From positions 1 to 64,000 of the forward strand of contig NZ_VLKK01000014.1 in NCBI RefSeq assembly GCF_007830065.1: DNA of 64,000 nucleotides, in the 5' to 3' direction. This document shows, piece after piece, positions 42,817 through 50,244 of the stretch (positions are counted from its first letter, which is position 1; the number at the start of each line of letters is the position of its first letter). This DNA is from Sphingobium wenxiniae. GTDB taxonomy: Bacteria > Pseudomonadota > Alphaproteobacteria > Sphingomonadales > Sphingomonadaceae. The notes beneath the pieces are model-generated. The model ran no database searches. It saw nothing but the letters and a program-made list of their open reading frames with translations, and was not told the DNA's origin. A program made the position numbers and the translations under genes.

Positions 42817-43032
42817 TCACGATGGCGGGATGTAGGCCTCGTAGGGATTCCTCGGCGCGAGATGGCCGAACGGGGTCATGACATAGGCATCGCCGTCGCG
42901 GCCAACGGCGCACAGGACATAACGGGTCTCGCCGCTTTCGACCTCGGTGCATTCCATCAGCGCAAGGTTGTCGTCGCGCGCGGCCCTGAGCAGCGTCTGG
43001 AAATTGGTGCGGGCGTGATCAGGAATCGCCAT
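42817..43032 (-). CDS. Small conserved-type hypothetical protein (DUF6117-like)
   Basis: A 71-residue protein (MAIPDHARTNFQTLLRAARD start; VLCAVGRDGDAYVMTPFGHL middle). It resembles short proteins of sphingomonad and related plasmids that I recall as DUF6117. Its start lies inside the end of the preceding gene (14-bp overlap). Function unknown. Confidence 0.65.
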   Translation of the reverse strand: MAIPDHARTNFQTLLRAARDDNLALMECTEVESGETRYVLCAVGRDGDAYVMTPFGHLAPRNPYEAYIPPS

Positions 43033-43537
43033 GACGAACCTCCCCCTGAGCCAGGGCTTCCTTGTAGAACCGGTCGAGCAGCGTGTGGGCCGATTCCGAA
43101 CGGATGGTGTCGGCGGTGATCAGCATGGCGAGTCCGCCAAAGCCATCGGGCCGCATCTTCGAACAGGTAAAGGCCATGGTGACGGTGAGATGGTCGATTT
43201 CAGGCGCGCGGCGCACGATGTCCTGCAGCACGTCGGGCCAGAGATCTCCGCCCATGTCGAGTTCGAACTCGTCGTCACCCTGGATCGCATCGGCATGGTC
43301 CGCGCGCAGCATGGTGACGAGGCGACTCGTTGCGTGGTCGGTGGTGTCCAGCGCTTCCCGGACCTCTCCGGGATCGAGCCAGGTCAGGTCACGTGCGCCA
43401 TCGTCGCTGTAGTAGTAGGCAATGCCGTTCTCGATCTCCTCGTCGAAAACCTGGGCAAGGACCATCGCCTCGATCGGCAGGATTGCGGACACAGGGATCA
43501 CCGGTTCGACGACGGTGGGGGTGTAATAGTCGGCCAT
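43019..43537 (-). CDS. Hypothetical protein
   Basis: A 172-residue acidic protein starting at 43537 (MADYYTPTVVEPVIPVSAIL), with no recognised domain. The middle part is DDEFELDMGGDLWPDVLQDI; the C-terminus is helical. It overlaps the small gene at 42817 and has a strong hairpin 25 bp upstream of its start, so it probably begins a transcription unit. Confidence 0.65.
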   Translation of the reverse strand: MADYYTPTVVEPVIPVSAILPIEAMVLAQVFDEEIENGIAYYYSDDGARDLTWLDPGEVREALDTTDHATSRLVTMLRADHADAIQGDDEFELDMGGDLWPDVLQDIVRRAPEIDHLTVTMAFTCSKMRPDGFGGLAMLITADTIRSESAHTLLDRFYKEALAQGEVRHGDS

Positions 43538-43561
43538 TTGAAATCTTCCCAAAAATGCGAA

Positions 43562-43583
43562 AGCCCGGCGCGGCGGCCGGGCT
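43562..43583 (-). promoter_or_regulatory. Hairpin upstream of the hypothetical gene at 43537
   Basis: AGCCCGGC (43562-43569) and GCCGGGCT (43576-43583) form a perfect 8-bp stem with a 6-nt loop. It could also end transcription of the upstream gene (43618-43887), whose stop is 34 bp away, but the run after it is A/T-mixed rather than a T-tract (TTTCGCATTTTTGGG on the - strand follows it). Confidence 0.5.
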
Positions 43584-43617
43584 CGGTGGATAGAACGGGT
43601 GACGGGGCAGTGAAGGG

Positions 43618-43887
43618 CTAACCCCAGTCGAAAGTCGGCAGCTCGTCGATCTCGTCGGCGTCGCGGTCGAAGTTGATGTATTCGGCGCCGAGCGCGCGGG
43701 CGCGGGTCATCACCGCGACAAGGTCAGGCTGCACATCATCGCCGGGTTCCTCGCTCGCCCAGACGAACCAGCCATAGGGCGTCGGCGATGAAATCACGTC
43801 CATCCGGTCCAGATAGGTGCGGGCGGCGGGCGAGAGATGCGCGGTCGAGCAATCGAGGAACAGCCGCAGCGGATAGGTGACGGTCAT
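43618..43887 (-). CDS. Small hypothetical protein
   Basis: An 89-residue protein (YPLRLFLDCSTAHLSPAART start, ending DELPTFDWG) with no assigned function. The ATG at 43887 overlaps a TGA of the preceding frame (ATGA), which is the stop of the in-frame continuation of the gene at 44043. It is acidic at the C-terminus. Confidence 0.65.
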   Translation of the reverse strand: MTVTYPLRLFLDCSTAHLSPAARTYLDRMDVISSPTPYGWFVWASEEPGDDVQPDLVAVMTRARALGAEYINFDRDADEIDELPTFDWG

Positions 43888-44042
43888 GACGCGCCTCCCA
43901 GCGGCCGCGCATCCGCAATGCTTTCACCATGGGCAAAATCACCCCCGTCATAGGTCGCCACACAGGTGCGCTGGAACGGATTTGGCAGCGCGGACAGTGG
44001 CGCATCGCCGATAGTCAGCGGGGGAATGGCGCGCTTCGCGAA
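43884..44042 (-). pseudogene. In-frame continuation of the 44043-44444 gene beyond a TAG codon
   Basis: The frame of the preceding gene stays open for 52 more codons after its TAG (44045-44043) and then ends with a TGA that overlaps the next start by ATGA. The continuation (FAKRAIPPLTIGDAPLSALP near its start, DGGDFAHGESIADARPLGGA near its end) looks protein-like and has no good start codon of its own. A CAG-to-TAG change would explain it: the original gene would be 186 codons. Readthrough is an alternative. Confidence 0.55.
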
Positions 44043-44444
44043 CTAGGCAAGCGCCTGCAACGCGGTAAGCGAAGTCGCGGCAAGGATCGTCTCGACAGCA
44101 AAAACAGCGCGGCCATCCTCGTCCGCCTCAAAGGCGTGCGAAACCCCGTTGCCGTGTGATACGACCACTTCCGGGTTGAACGCGCCGGGGCATCCACCGG
44201 AAGTGCGGCGGTAGTAGAGCCGGTTGGCGAGCACGAATGCCTCGAGATCATCGACCAGGCCCCCGTTCAGTTCCTCGCCGTAGAGGTCGAGCGATGCGTC
44301 GCCGGGGATGTTGTCTGCCGTCAGGGCGTCGCCGCCCCAGTCGAGCGAGAGGGCATATTGATCGGCAAGGTCGATGAGGCGGGGAAGGAGGGCGGCAGGA
44401 AGGTAGACGCCAATTTCGATTGTGCAGGTTGTACGGTCGCCCAT
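44043..44444 (-). CDS. Hypothetical protein, possibly shortened by an amber codon
   Basis: A 133-residue protein (TTCTIEIGVYLPAALLPRLI start) with no recognised domain; it has an acidic middle (DDLEAFVLANRLYYRRTSGG). It ends in ALQALA followed by TAG, after which the same frame continues for 52 codons to an ATGA junction with the next gene. The annotated stop may therefore be a recent nonsense change in a longer gene. Confidence 0.6.
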   Translation of the reverse strand: MGDRTTCTIEIGVYLPAALLPRLIDLADQYALSLDWGGDALTADNIPGDASLDLYGEELNGGLVDDLEAFVLANRLYYRRTSGGCPGAFNPEVVVSHGNGVSHAFEADEDGRAVFAVETILAATSLTALQALA

Positions 44445-44478
44445 GGCGATGTCCTTTCATAGTTGAGGGTGATGCCGC

Positions 44479-45075
44479 TCAGCTTGCGGCGATGGCCGGG
44501 TTGATCAGGCGGTACTGGAAGCGCTTGACGCTGCCGATGCGGGCGACTGCGCCGGTTTCGGGATCGCGGTAGCGCAGCCCCCGCCCCCTCGGATTGGCGA
44601 TCACGATGAAACGCGCGACGGTCCTGCCATTGGTCAGGGCCAGCGGCGGATCGAAGATGATCGTCTGCCCGGGTCTGGGTGTGGGCCGCGCGCCGGCAAG
44701 CGACCGGGCAAGGGCGTTGGCGCGGCATTTCGCGCGCCATTCGAGTGCATTCGGATGATCCGTTTCGGTCAGCAGATCGAGAATGGCGGGTGGGCAATCG
44801 GCCTCATAGGGGCCCATTTCCTCGCTCATGTCCTTGTAACCGAATGTCATTCCATCGCGCGCACGAGGATTGTATTTGGTGAGGCAGATGAGCCCCAGAA
44901 CGATGGTTTTCGCGCCCGGCCGGATACGCTCGACGGCGGCATAATAGACGCTGCCGACCTGCGCGGAGGCAAGGACGGTCGCGCGCTCGGTCTCGCCAGA
45001 ATAGGTAAATTGATTGTCGAGATAGGAACGGGGCGATGGGTATCCGCCGAGTCCCTGCATAAAAAGCCAGCCCAT
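44479..45075 (-). CDS. Hypothetical protein (DUF6927-like)
   Basis: A 198-residue protein beginning MGWLFMQGLGGYPSPRSYLD. It resembles a family I recall as DUF6927, found on plasmids and integrative elements near ardC and ssb. The central part (VYYAAVERIRPGAKTIVLGL) looks beta-rich. No catalytic motif is evident. It lies 17 bp after the next - strand gene. Confidence 0.65.
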   Translation of the reverse strand: MGWLFMQGLGGYPSPRSYLDNQFTYSGETERATVLASAQVGSVYYAAVERIRPGAKTIVLGLICLTKYNPRARDGMTFGYKDMSEEMGPYEADCPPAILDLLTETDHPNALEWRAKCRANALARSLAGARPTPRPGQTIIFDPPLALTNGRTVARFIVIANPRGRGLRYRDPETGAVARIGSVKRFQYRLINPAIAAS

Positions 45076-45092
45076 ATGGGTCTCCTGTTGTG

Positions 45093-45725
45093 TCAGGCCG
45101 CGTCGGCCAGTGGGGGTGTGAGGTTGCCGATCATCGCCTCGATGCGGCGCGCGAATGCCTCGGGGTCGAGCAGGTCCGCGATCGGGCGCCAGTGGGTCTT
45201 GCCGACCGCGCCGCCCGGCGAGACTGCCGCGATACCGACCTCGTGACCGGTCACGAGATTGCGGGGCACCACCTCGATCTCGATTCTACTGTGGCGAAGG
45301 TACGTCCGGCCTTCGCCGGGTCCGCCATGGCAGGCAGTGCCGATGCGAACGCCGTCGTTCGCGATGTTCAGCGCCTGGGCGAGAACACGCAGCGCAGTGC
45401 GAGCCTGAGCGTGGAATGTCCGCTTCGCAGCTGCGTCGGAGGGGAGGGGATTGCCTGCGATCGCGGTCAGGGCAAGATGTCGGACCACGTCGCCGCGATC
45501 GAGCATGCAACGCACCCGCAATTCCTCCGCATCGGGTGAGGCGCGATCGGCGACAACCCCGATATTGCGGGCAAGCAGCAGCACCGCGGCATCGCGTTCG
45601 GGCGATTTGCCCGCGCGGGCGCAATCCTCGACCGCGCGATTAAGCGCGTGGAGGGCGGTATGGATGGTGGTCAGCGCGTCGGGATGCAGCGCATCATTAT
45701 GGCGGTAATGCGTGTCGTAGTGCAT
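45093..45725 (-). CDS. Hypothetical protein
   Basis: A 210-residue protein with a mainly helical N-terminal half (ALTTIHTALHALNRAVEDCA) and a more beta-like C-terminal part (YLRHSRIEIEVVPRNLVTGH). No domain was recognised. A hairpin plus a repeated 22-bp motif lies 16-62 bp upstream of the start, so it probably opens the small-gene series that runs down to 42817. Confidence 0.6.
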   Translation of the reverse strand: MHYDTHYRHNDALHPDALTTIHTALHALNRAVEDCARAGKSPERDAAVLLLARNIGVVADRASPDAEELRVRCMLDRGDVVRHLALTAIAGNPLPSDAAAKRTFHAQARTALRVLAQALNIANDGVRIGTACHGGPGEGRTYLRHSRIEIEVVPRNLVTGHEVGIAAVSPGGAVGKTHWRPIADLLDPEAFARRIEAMIGNLTPPLADAA

Positions 45726-45740
45726 CGGGAACCTCCGTTC

Positions 45741-45787
45741 GTGAGCGCCCGGATGGGCTCACGAAGCCGAAGGCCCCCTCTCCTCTC
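45741..45787 (-). repeat. Hairpin plus 22-bp repeat (copy 1)
   Basis: GTGAGC...GCTCAC (45741-45762) is followed by GCCGAAGGCCCCCTCTCCTC TC at 45766-45787. The same 22-bp motif with one change occurs at 59819-59840, also next to a hairpin and upstream of a - strand gene. Confidence 0.55.
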
Positions 45788-45820
45788 CTTTGGGTTGGCC
45801 ATTGACCTGGCATTTTGACT

Positions 45821-45837
45821 TTATCAACTGTTGATAA
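45821..45837 (+). promoter_or_regulatory. Palindromic operator of parDE
   Basis: TTATCAA-CTG-TTGATAA, a perfect 7-bp inverted repeat, lies 35-51 bp before parD. A TTGACT hexamer precedes it (45815-45820) and a TATGAT -10-like hexamer follows it (45843-45848), so the complex would cover the promoter. Confidence 0.6.
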
Positions 45838-45871
45838 GGCGCTATGATCCGTCGTGATTGGAGACCACGTC

Positions 45872-46129
45872 ATGATCAGTGCAGACCTTGGACATCAATT
45901 GGAGCAATTCGTCTCAAGCCTCGTCGCAACGGGGCGTTATAATTCGAAAAGCGAGGTTTTGCGCGAAGGCGTCCGATTGATCCATGATCGCGAAACCCGT
46001 CTGGCCGCTTTGGATGCCTCTATTGCACGGGGCCTTGCCGATGCGGACGCTGATCGCACCGCATCAGCGATCAGTGTTTTTGATCGACTGGAAGCAAAAT
46101 ACCGTGCGCTGGATGCCGACGATAAATGA
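45872..46129 (+). CDS. parD: ParD-family antitoxin
   Basis: An 85-residue antitoxin with an N-terminal ribbon-helix-helix (VATGRYNSKSEVLREGVRLI) and a flexible C-terminal tail that binds the toxin. The ATG at 45872 has GGAG 8 bp upstream and is preferred to the GTG at 45854. It overlaps parE by ATGA. Confidence 0.88.
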   Translation: MISADLGHQLEQFVSSLVATGRYNSKSEVLREGVRLIHDRETRLAALDASIARGLADADADRTASAISVFDRLEAKYRALDADDK

Positions 46130-46422
46130 TTGTCCATCTCACGGCTGAGGCTGAATATGATCTTGAGGCGATTGGCGATTACATTGCACGCGACAATCCG
46201 GCACGAGCGGTGAGCTTCCTGCATGAACTGCGTGCAAAATGCCTTGGCCTTGCTGACATGCCGGAACGTTTTCCGCTCGTTCCACGCTATGAGACGGCGG
46301 GTGTGCGCCGGCGTGTTCATGGGGATTATCTGATATTCTACAGGGTCGAACGAGACAAAGTGGTCATCATTCACATTCTTCATGGCACCCAAAACTACAG
46401 TGCCATCCTCTTCCCGTCATGA
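46126..46422 (+). CDS. parE: ParE-family toxin
   Basis: A 98-residue ParE/RelE-fold toxin: AEYDLEAIGDYIARDNPARA at the start, later VPRYETAGVRRRVHGDYLIF and the C-terminal IIHILHGTQNY. ParE toxins inhibit DNA gyrase, stabilising the element. Translationally coupled to parD. Confidence 0.9.
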   Translation: MIVHLTAEAEYDLEAIGDYIARDNPARAVSFLHELRAKCLGLADMPERFPLVPRYETAGVRRRVHGDYLIFYRVERDKVVIIHILHGTQNYSAILFPS

Positions 46423-46443
46423 CCCGCTAACACGACCGACATT

Positions 46444-46671
46444 TCACGCCGCCATACGGTCGGGATCATCCACGGCTTCAGGCTTATCGAGCCGGGTCAG
46501 GCGCAGGAGATAGCCATAGGCCTCTTCGGCGCGCGCGGCGGCGGTGAATATGGCCCGAGAATCCTTGCGCATCAACTTGATCCACGACCCAATATAGGCG
46601 GCATGATTGTCGATATGCTCGACGGGAAGGCCAAGATCCGCGCCGAGCAGACATGCAGTCATCTCCGCCAC
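46444..46671 (-). pseudogene. ardC: ardC fragment, C-terminal piece (part 3 of 3)
   Basis: The last 75 codons of an ArdC protein: AEMTACLLGADLGLPVEHID then HAAYIGSWIKLMRKDSRAIF. It is cut at about 46671, between the V-A and E-M of the conserved EELVAE segment. The missing front is found at 53571-53661 and 57028-57649; joined together they read as one continuous ArdC frame of about 309 codons. Confidence 0.85.
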
Positions 46672-46692
46672 ATATCCTGACAGTCCAGCGAA

Positions 46693-47045
46693 AAATAGCG
46701 GTTGGAAGGTGAAAACCATCGGTGCCTCCAGCCCTGCCCAAAAACCCCATGGCTCCCCCGAGGCGGGGGTGGGCGGCGAGAACGACCGGAGAGGCCCGCG
46801 CAAGCGGCGGGCCGCACCCGGAGGGGCGAAATGAAATGGAGCAGCTCGGCGAAGCCGGGCTTGCGGCGCGCCGTGGCGGGCCTAGCAGGGAGCGCCGACC
46901 AGACCCGCATCGAGGGAGGCCCGAAAATCAGCGCCGCCGCGCCAGCGGCGTCCGCTGGTGAGCGGGCGAAGCCCGCGCATCGCCGTGCGCGACGAAGCGG
47001 CCGAGCCCGCCAGGGATCGGCCGTTCAGCCTTGGTCGCTGCTGGA
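46693..47045. other. GC-rich region at the left end of the trio element
   Basis: About 350 bp downstream of the intact ardC without supported gene. It contains many short GC-rich dyads (for example GCCGCGCCAGCGGCG near 46940). Nothing resembling a passenger gene was found. Confidence 0.35.
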
Positions 47046-47912
47046 TCATGGCTGCCGGGCGTGCATCCAGTCGGCCGCCGCCTGCGCCTTGCTCGCCGCG
47101 GTGAAGATCGCCCGGGGCTCGTCCTTGAGCAGTTGCAGCCACGAGGCGATATAGGCCGCGTGATCGGGTCGCGGTTCGTGCGCGATCCCGAGGTCGGCGA
47201 GCAGGAACGATGCGGTCAGCTCGGCAGTCGCTTCCTCCATGGCGAGCGCGTGCCTGGTCCACTTGGCGCTGAAATCGCGGTCGAGCCGATGGGCTGCGCC
47301 ACTGGCATGGGCTGCCTCGTGAATATGGGTGGCGTAGAAGCCGTGGGCGTCGTGGAAGGCGCTGAAATCCGGCATGTAGATGCGGTCTTCGGCGACGTGA
47401 TAATAGGCGCTGGCCGAGCCGTAGACGGTATCGATGCCGAGCGAGGCGATAAAGGCTTCGGCGGCGGCGAGGCGTTCGCTCTCGGGCAGGTCCGGCCCCG
47501 GTTCGGGCGCATAGCCATCGACCTGATCGGCGTTGAAGAGGCTGAACGCCTTGGCGAAAAGCCGTCGGTGGTCGCCATCATCGTCGCTGGCTTCGTCGCC
47601 CTTCGCGCGAAACTCCTTCCAGAGGACGCCGAGGCTGGCGTGCTCGCCCTTGCGGACCTGCGCGCCGAGCGCCTGCCACTGGCGATAGGTGCCCCAGACC
47701 CCGCTCGCATAGCCGCTGCCATAGGCGGCCGCCCAGAGCGAGACCGTATTTATGCCGCGATAGGGCTTGCCGCTGGCGACGTTGGTCGGGCGGGTGACAT
47801 CGGCGGCGGAATGATGCCACGGCATGCGCCAGGTGCCGGTGCCGACTTCGATGGCGTCTACGATCGCGTCGGTGACGCGAGCGTAGACGTCTGAACGTGG
47901 TGAGGCTGACAT
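47046..47912 (-). CDS. ardC: ArdC antirestriction protein (intact)
   Basis: A 288-residue ArdC. The N-terminal ssDNA-binding domain (YARVTDAIVDAIEVGTGTWR; WGTYRQWQALGAQVRKGEHA) is followed by a zinc-metallopeptidase domain with HEAAH at about residue 200 (THIHEAAHASGAAH) and the third-ligand region MEEATAEL about 30 residues on. ArdC proteins protect incoming single-stranded DNA from restriction. The ATG at 47912 has GGAGAAC upstream and a strong hairpin 20 bp before it. It differs considerably from the split ardC copy, so it is not a recent duplicate. Confidence 0.92.
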   Translation of the reverse strand: MSASPRSDVYARVTDAIVDAIEVGTGTWRMPWHHSAADVTRPTNVASGKPYRGINTVSLWAAAYGSGYASGVWGTYRQWQALGAQVRKGEHASLGVLWKEFRAKGDEASDDDGDHRRLFAKAFSLFNADQVDGYAPEPGPDLPESERLAAAEAFIASLGIDTVYGSASAYYHVAEDRIYMPDFSAFHDAHGFYATHIHEAAHASGAAHRLDRDFSAKWTRHALAMEEATAELTASFLLADLGIAHEPRPDHAAYIASWLQLLKDEPRAIFTAASKAQAAADWMHARQP

Positions 47913-47931
47913 GATCTGTTCTCCGTTCTCG

Positions 47932-47952
47932 CGCCGGGGACCATCCCCGGCG
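47932..47952 (-). promoter_or_regulatory. Hairpin upstream of the intact ardC
   Basis: CGCCGGGG-ACCAT-CCCCGGCG: perfect 8-bp stem with a 5-nt loop, 20 bp before the start codon, matching the design seen before ssb, the DUF2493 gene and others. Confidence 0.55.
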
Positions 47953-48081
47953 GCGGAGGCCCGTTCGCGCCGGGCACAGGGGAGCTCGCGCACCCGTCAG
48001 GGCCGCAGCGAAGCGAAGGACGGCGAAGCCGTTGCGCGGGCGCGCCGACCGGCGCAGGACTCCGCCAACAGCCGGGGTGGT

Positions 48082-50244
48082 CTACGGCGCGGGAGGATCG
48101 ATCCCGGCAATCACCGTGGTCAGGCGATCCAGCTCGCGCTGGAGAGCCTGACGCTGGAGATCGGAGATGCGCCGTTCGCGTAAGTGCGCCCTGGCATCGG
48201 CCGCCGCGCGTTCCCAGGCCGGCCTGTGGCGGGCGGTGATGCAGGCGTTGGGACAGCGGGTCGGCTCGCACAGGGCGGTGAGCGGCTGCGCGGGATCGGG
48301 GGTTGTCACGCGCTTGAGGCAGAGCGCGGTTGCAGGATCGAAGAAGCAATCCGCGAGCGGACCGACATGGAAGGTGCGCGCGACGCTGGCGAGCATGACG
48401 CGCAGGCGGGCCCGATCGGCGATTATGGCGGGCAGTGGCCCGAGCTTAACGGCGGCATCGTCGAGGGTCCGCGCGATGCGCGGTCCCGCCGGTCCGCCGA
48501 GTGATGCGCCGCCCTGCCGCCGGTCGAAATAGTCCAGCAGATCGTCAATCTGACCGAGCCGGCGTTGCGCCTCCACCTCGGCACGAAACCCCGATGCGCT
48601 TGTCCCGGCATAGCCTTCGAACGCAGCGACCGAGGCGTGCTTGTACTGGATCATGCCGGCGATAGTGCCGAACGGACGGTTGGCGATGTGCCACGCTATC
48701 GTGCGCCGGAACTGCCGCGTCGTGATGCGCCACGGCTTGCCATCGGGACCGGGCGGGATAACCGGCATATCGGGGCTGCCGAAGACGGTGTTGAGGTGAT
48801 CGCGGAAGGTGTTGAGCTGGCGGACCACCTCGCTCGACAGATGCGTCTTGGAGACGGCGCTCGCGCGCAGCACCGGCCAGAGCGTGTCGCTGCCGCTGGC
48901 GCGCGCCGGTCCTGCCGACAGGCGTTCGAGCACCGTGATCGCATCGGCGACTGGCTCGATCGTTACCCAGCTCGCCGCCTCGCCCACGGCCGCCCGGCGC
49001 TTGTAGATGGTCGATCGGATGCGATGCCGCTCGATCAGGCCGTCCTCGCTGCGCGCGATAGAGAGACACCCGCGCCGCATCGCCTGCACCTCGCAGTCGC
49101 GCATGCCGGTCAGATAGGCGCACACGATATAGGCGGCCGCCTGGAGCATCCGTTCCTCGTGTGCGAGAGTCTTCGCGTCGAAGCGCGCGCGCCATGGCCG
49201 ACCGCTCTCGGGATCGATCGAGATCGGCGTGTCCATGCCGCCGACCTCTACCCCCAGCTCAGCCGCGACTGCGTCGATCAACCTCGCTTCACCGCCGGTC
49301 AGCAGGAGATGCGCGCCTGGCTCGGCCTGCACGTCGATCCCGGCATGGAGATGCAGGAGATGGGCGTTGATCGGTGGGGTCACGGCGCCAGTATTGGGGT
49401 CGACGCGCAGCTTGCCGTTATGAGCGGTGCCCCAGATCGGTGCGCCGCGCCCCTCGCGGCGTCGGCGACCGAAATAGGCCTTCAGGCGGGTGCGGCGACT
49501 TTGCCGGCGATCAGCGTCCGGAAGGCCGGCGTCGGCGGCGGCAAGGCGATCCCGGCGCGCTTCGAGCCGATCTAGCTCGCGGCGGGCGGCGAGAATATCG
49601 TTGGCGAAGACGGTGACGTAGCGCAACGACCAGGCGAGCAGCGGGGCGATGACGTCTTCCGGAAACCGCGGGGTCCGGTTCTCGCGGACGTGCCGGTAGC
49701 CTGCGACGCGTGCCGGGGCCTGCCCGGCCCAGGGCTCGAATGCAAGGCCGCCGTCAGGCAAGTGGTCACGATAGTAATAGAGATCGGAGACCACTTCGAG
49801 AAGGTGGCCGACGATGACGGGTCGCCGAGCCGGATCGGCACGAAGGTGCCGGGCATAAGCATCGGCCAAAGCCTGATCGATGCGACCAAGGTCAAGCCAT
49901 CCAAGCTGCTCACGCGCGAACGCGAAGAACCGGCGGGCACGGTTGAATGCCTGGCGAATACAGGTGGGTGGTAACGTCGTCCGATAGCCGGGAAGATCGA
50001 CGTTGAGACGGGCGTAGAGATAGGCGCGCATCGCCGCCTGCACATCGGCATGTTCGAGCACGTCGAAATGCGCGGTGACGTGGCAGCGCCGGGCGTTCTC
50101 GCGGAAGACAGCGGGACCAAGATCCCAGCTTGGGTCGCCGACGCGCGATAGCTCCTCACGGATATGGCCTTCCTTGAGCGGCGCGCTCGCCAGCACGGGG
50201 CGATCGTCGAAGGCGGGCGCCAGGGCATGGGCGGCCATGGTCAT
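48082..50244 (-). CDS. Large tyrosine-recombinase-like protein (third of the trio)
   Basis: A 720-residue protein. The catalytic domain keeps an arginine in YLTGMRDCEVQAMR (about residue 390) and an R-box variant TTRQFRRTIAWHI, with H and Y in YKHASVAAFEGYAGT (about residue 530); the usual HxLRH histidine is replaced. A cysteine-rich C-terminus (CFFDPATALC ... CEPTRCPNACI) could bind zinc. It starts at 50244, overlapping the stop of the middle gene (ATGA). It resembles TnpB/TnpC-like partners in Tn554-type systems, where several recombinases act together. Confidence 0.75.
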   Translation of the reverse strand: MTMAAHALAPAFDDRPVLASAPLKEGHIREELSRVGDPSWDLGPAVFRENARRCHVTAHFDVLEHADVQAAMRAYLYARLNVDLPGYRTTLPPTCIRQAFNRARRFFAFAREQLGWLDLGRIDQALADAYARHLRADPARRPVIVGHLLEVVSDLYYYRDHLPDGGLAFEPWAGQAPARVAGYRHVRENRTPRFPEDVIAPLLAWSLRYVTVFANDILAARRELDRLEARRDRLAAADAGLPDADRRQSRRTRLKAYFGRRRREGRGAPIWGTAHNGKLRVDPNTGAVTPPINAHLLHLHAGIDVQAEPGAHLLLTGGEARLIDAVAAELGVEVGGMDTPISIDPESGRPWRARFDAKTLAHEERMLQAAAYIVCAYLTGMRDCEVQAMRRGCLSIARSEDGLIERHRIRSTIYKRRAAVGEAASWVTIEPVADAITVLERLSAGPARASGSDTLWPVLRASAVSKTHLSSEVVRQLNTFRDHLNTVFGSPDMPVIPPGPDGKPWRITTRQFRRTIAWHIANRPFGTIAGMIQYKHASVAAFEGYAGTSASGFRAEVEAQRRLGQIDDLLDYFDRRQGGASLGGPAGPRIARTLDDAAVKLGPLPAIIADRARLRVMLASVARTFHVGPLADCFFDPATALCLKRVTTPDPAQPLTALCEPTRCPNACITARHRPAWERAAADARAHLRERRISDLQRQALQRELDRLTTVIAGIDPPAP

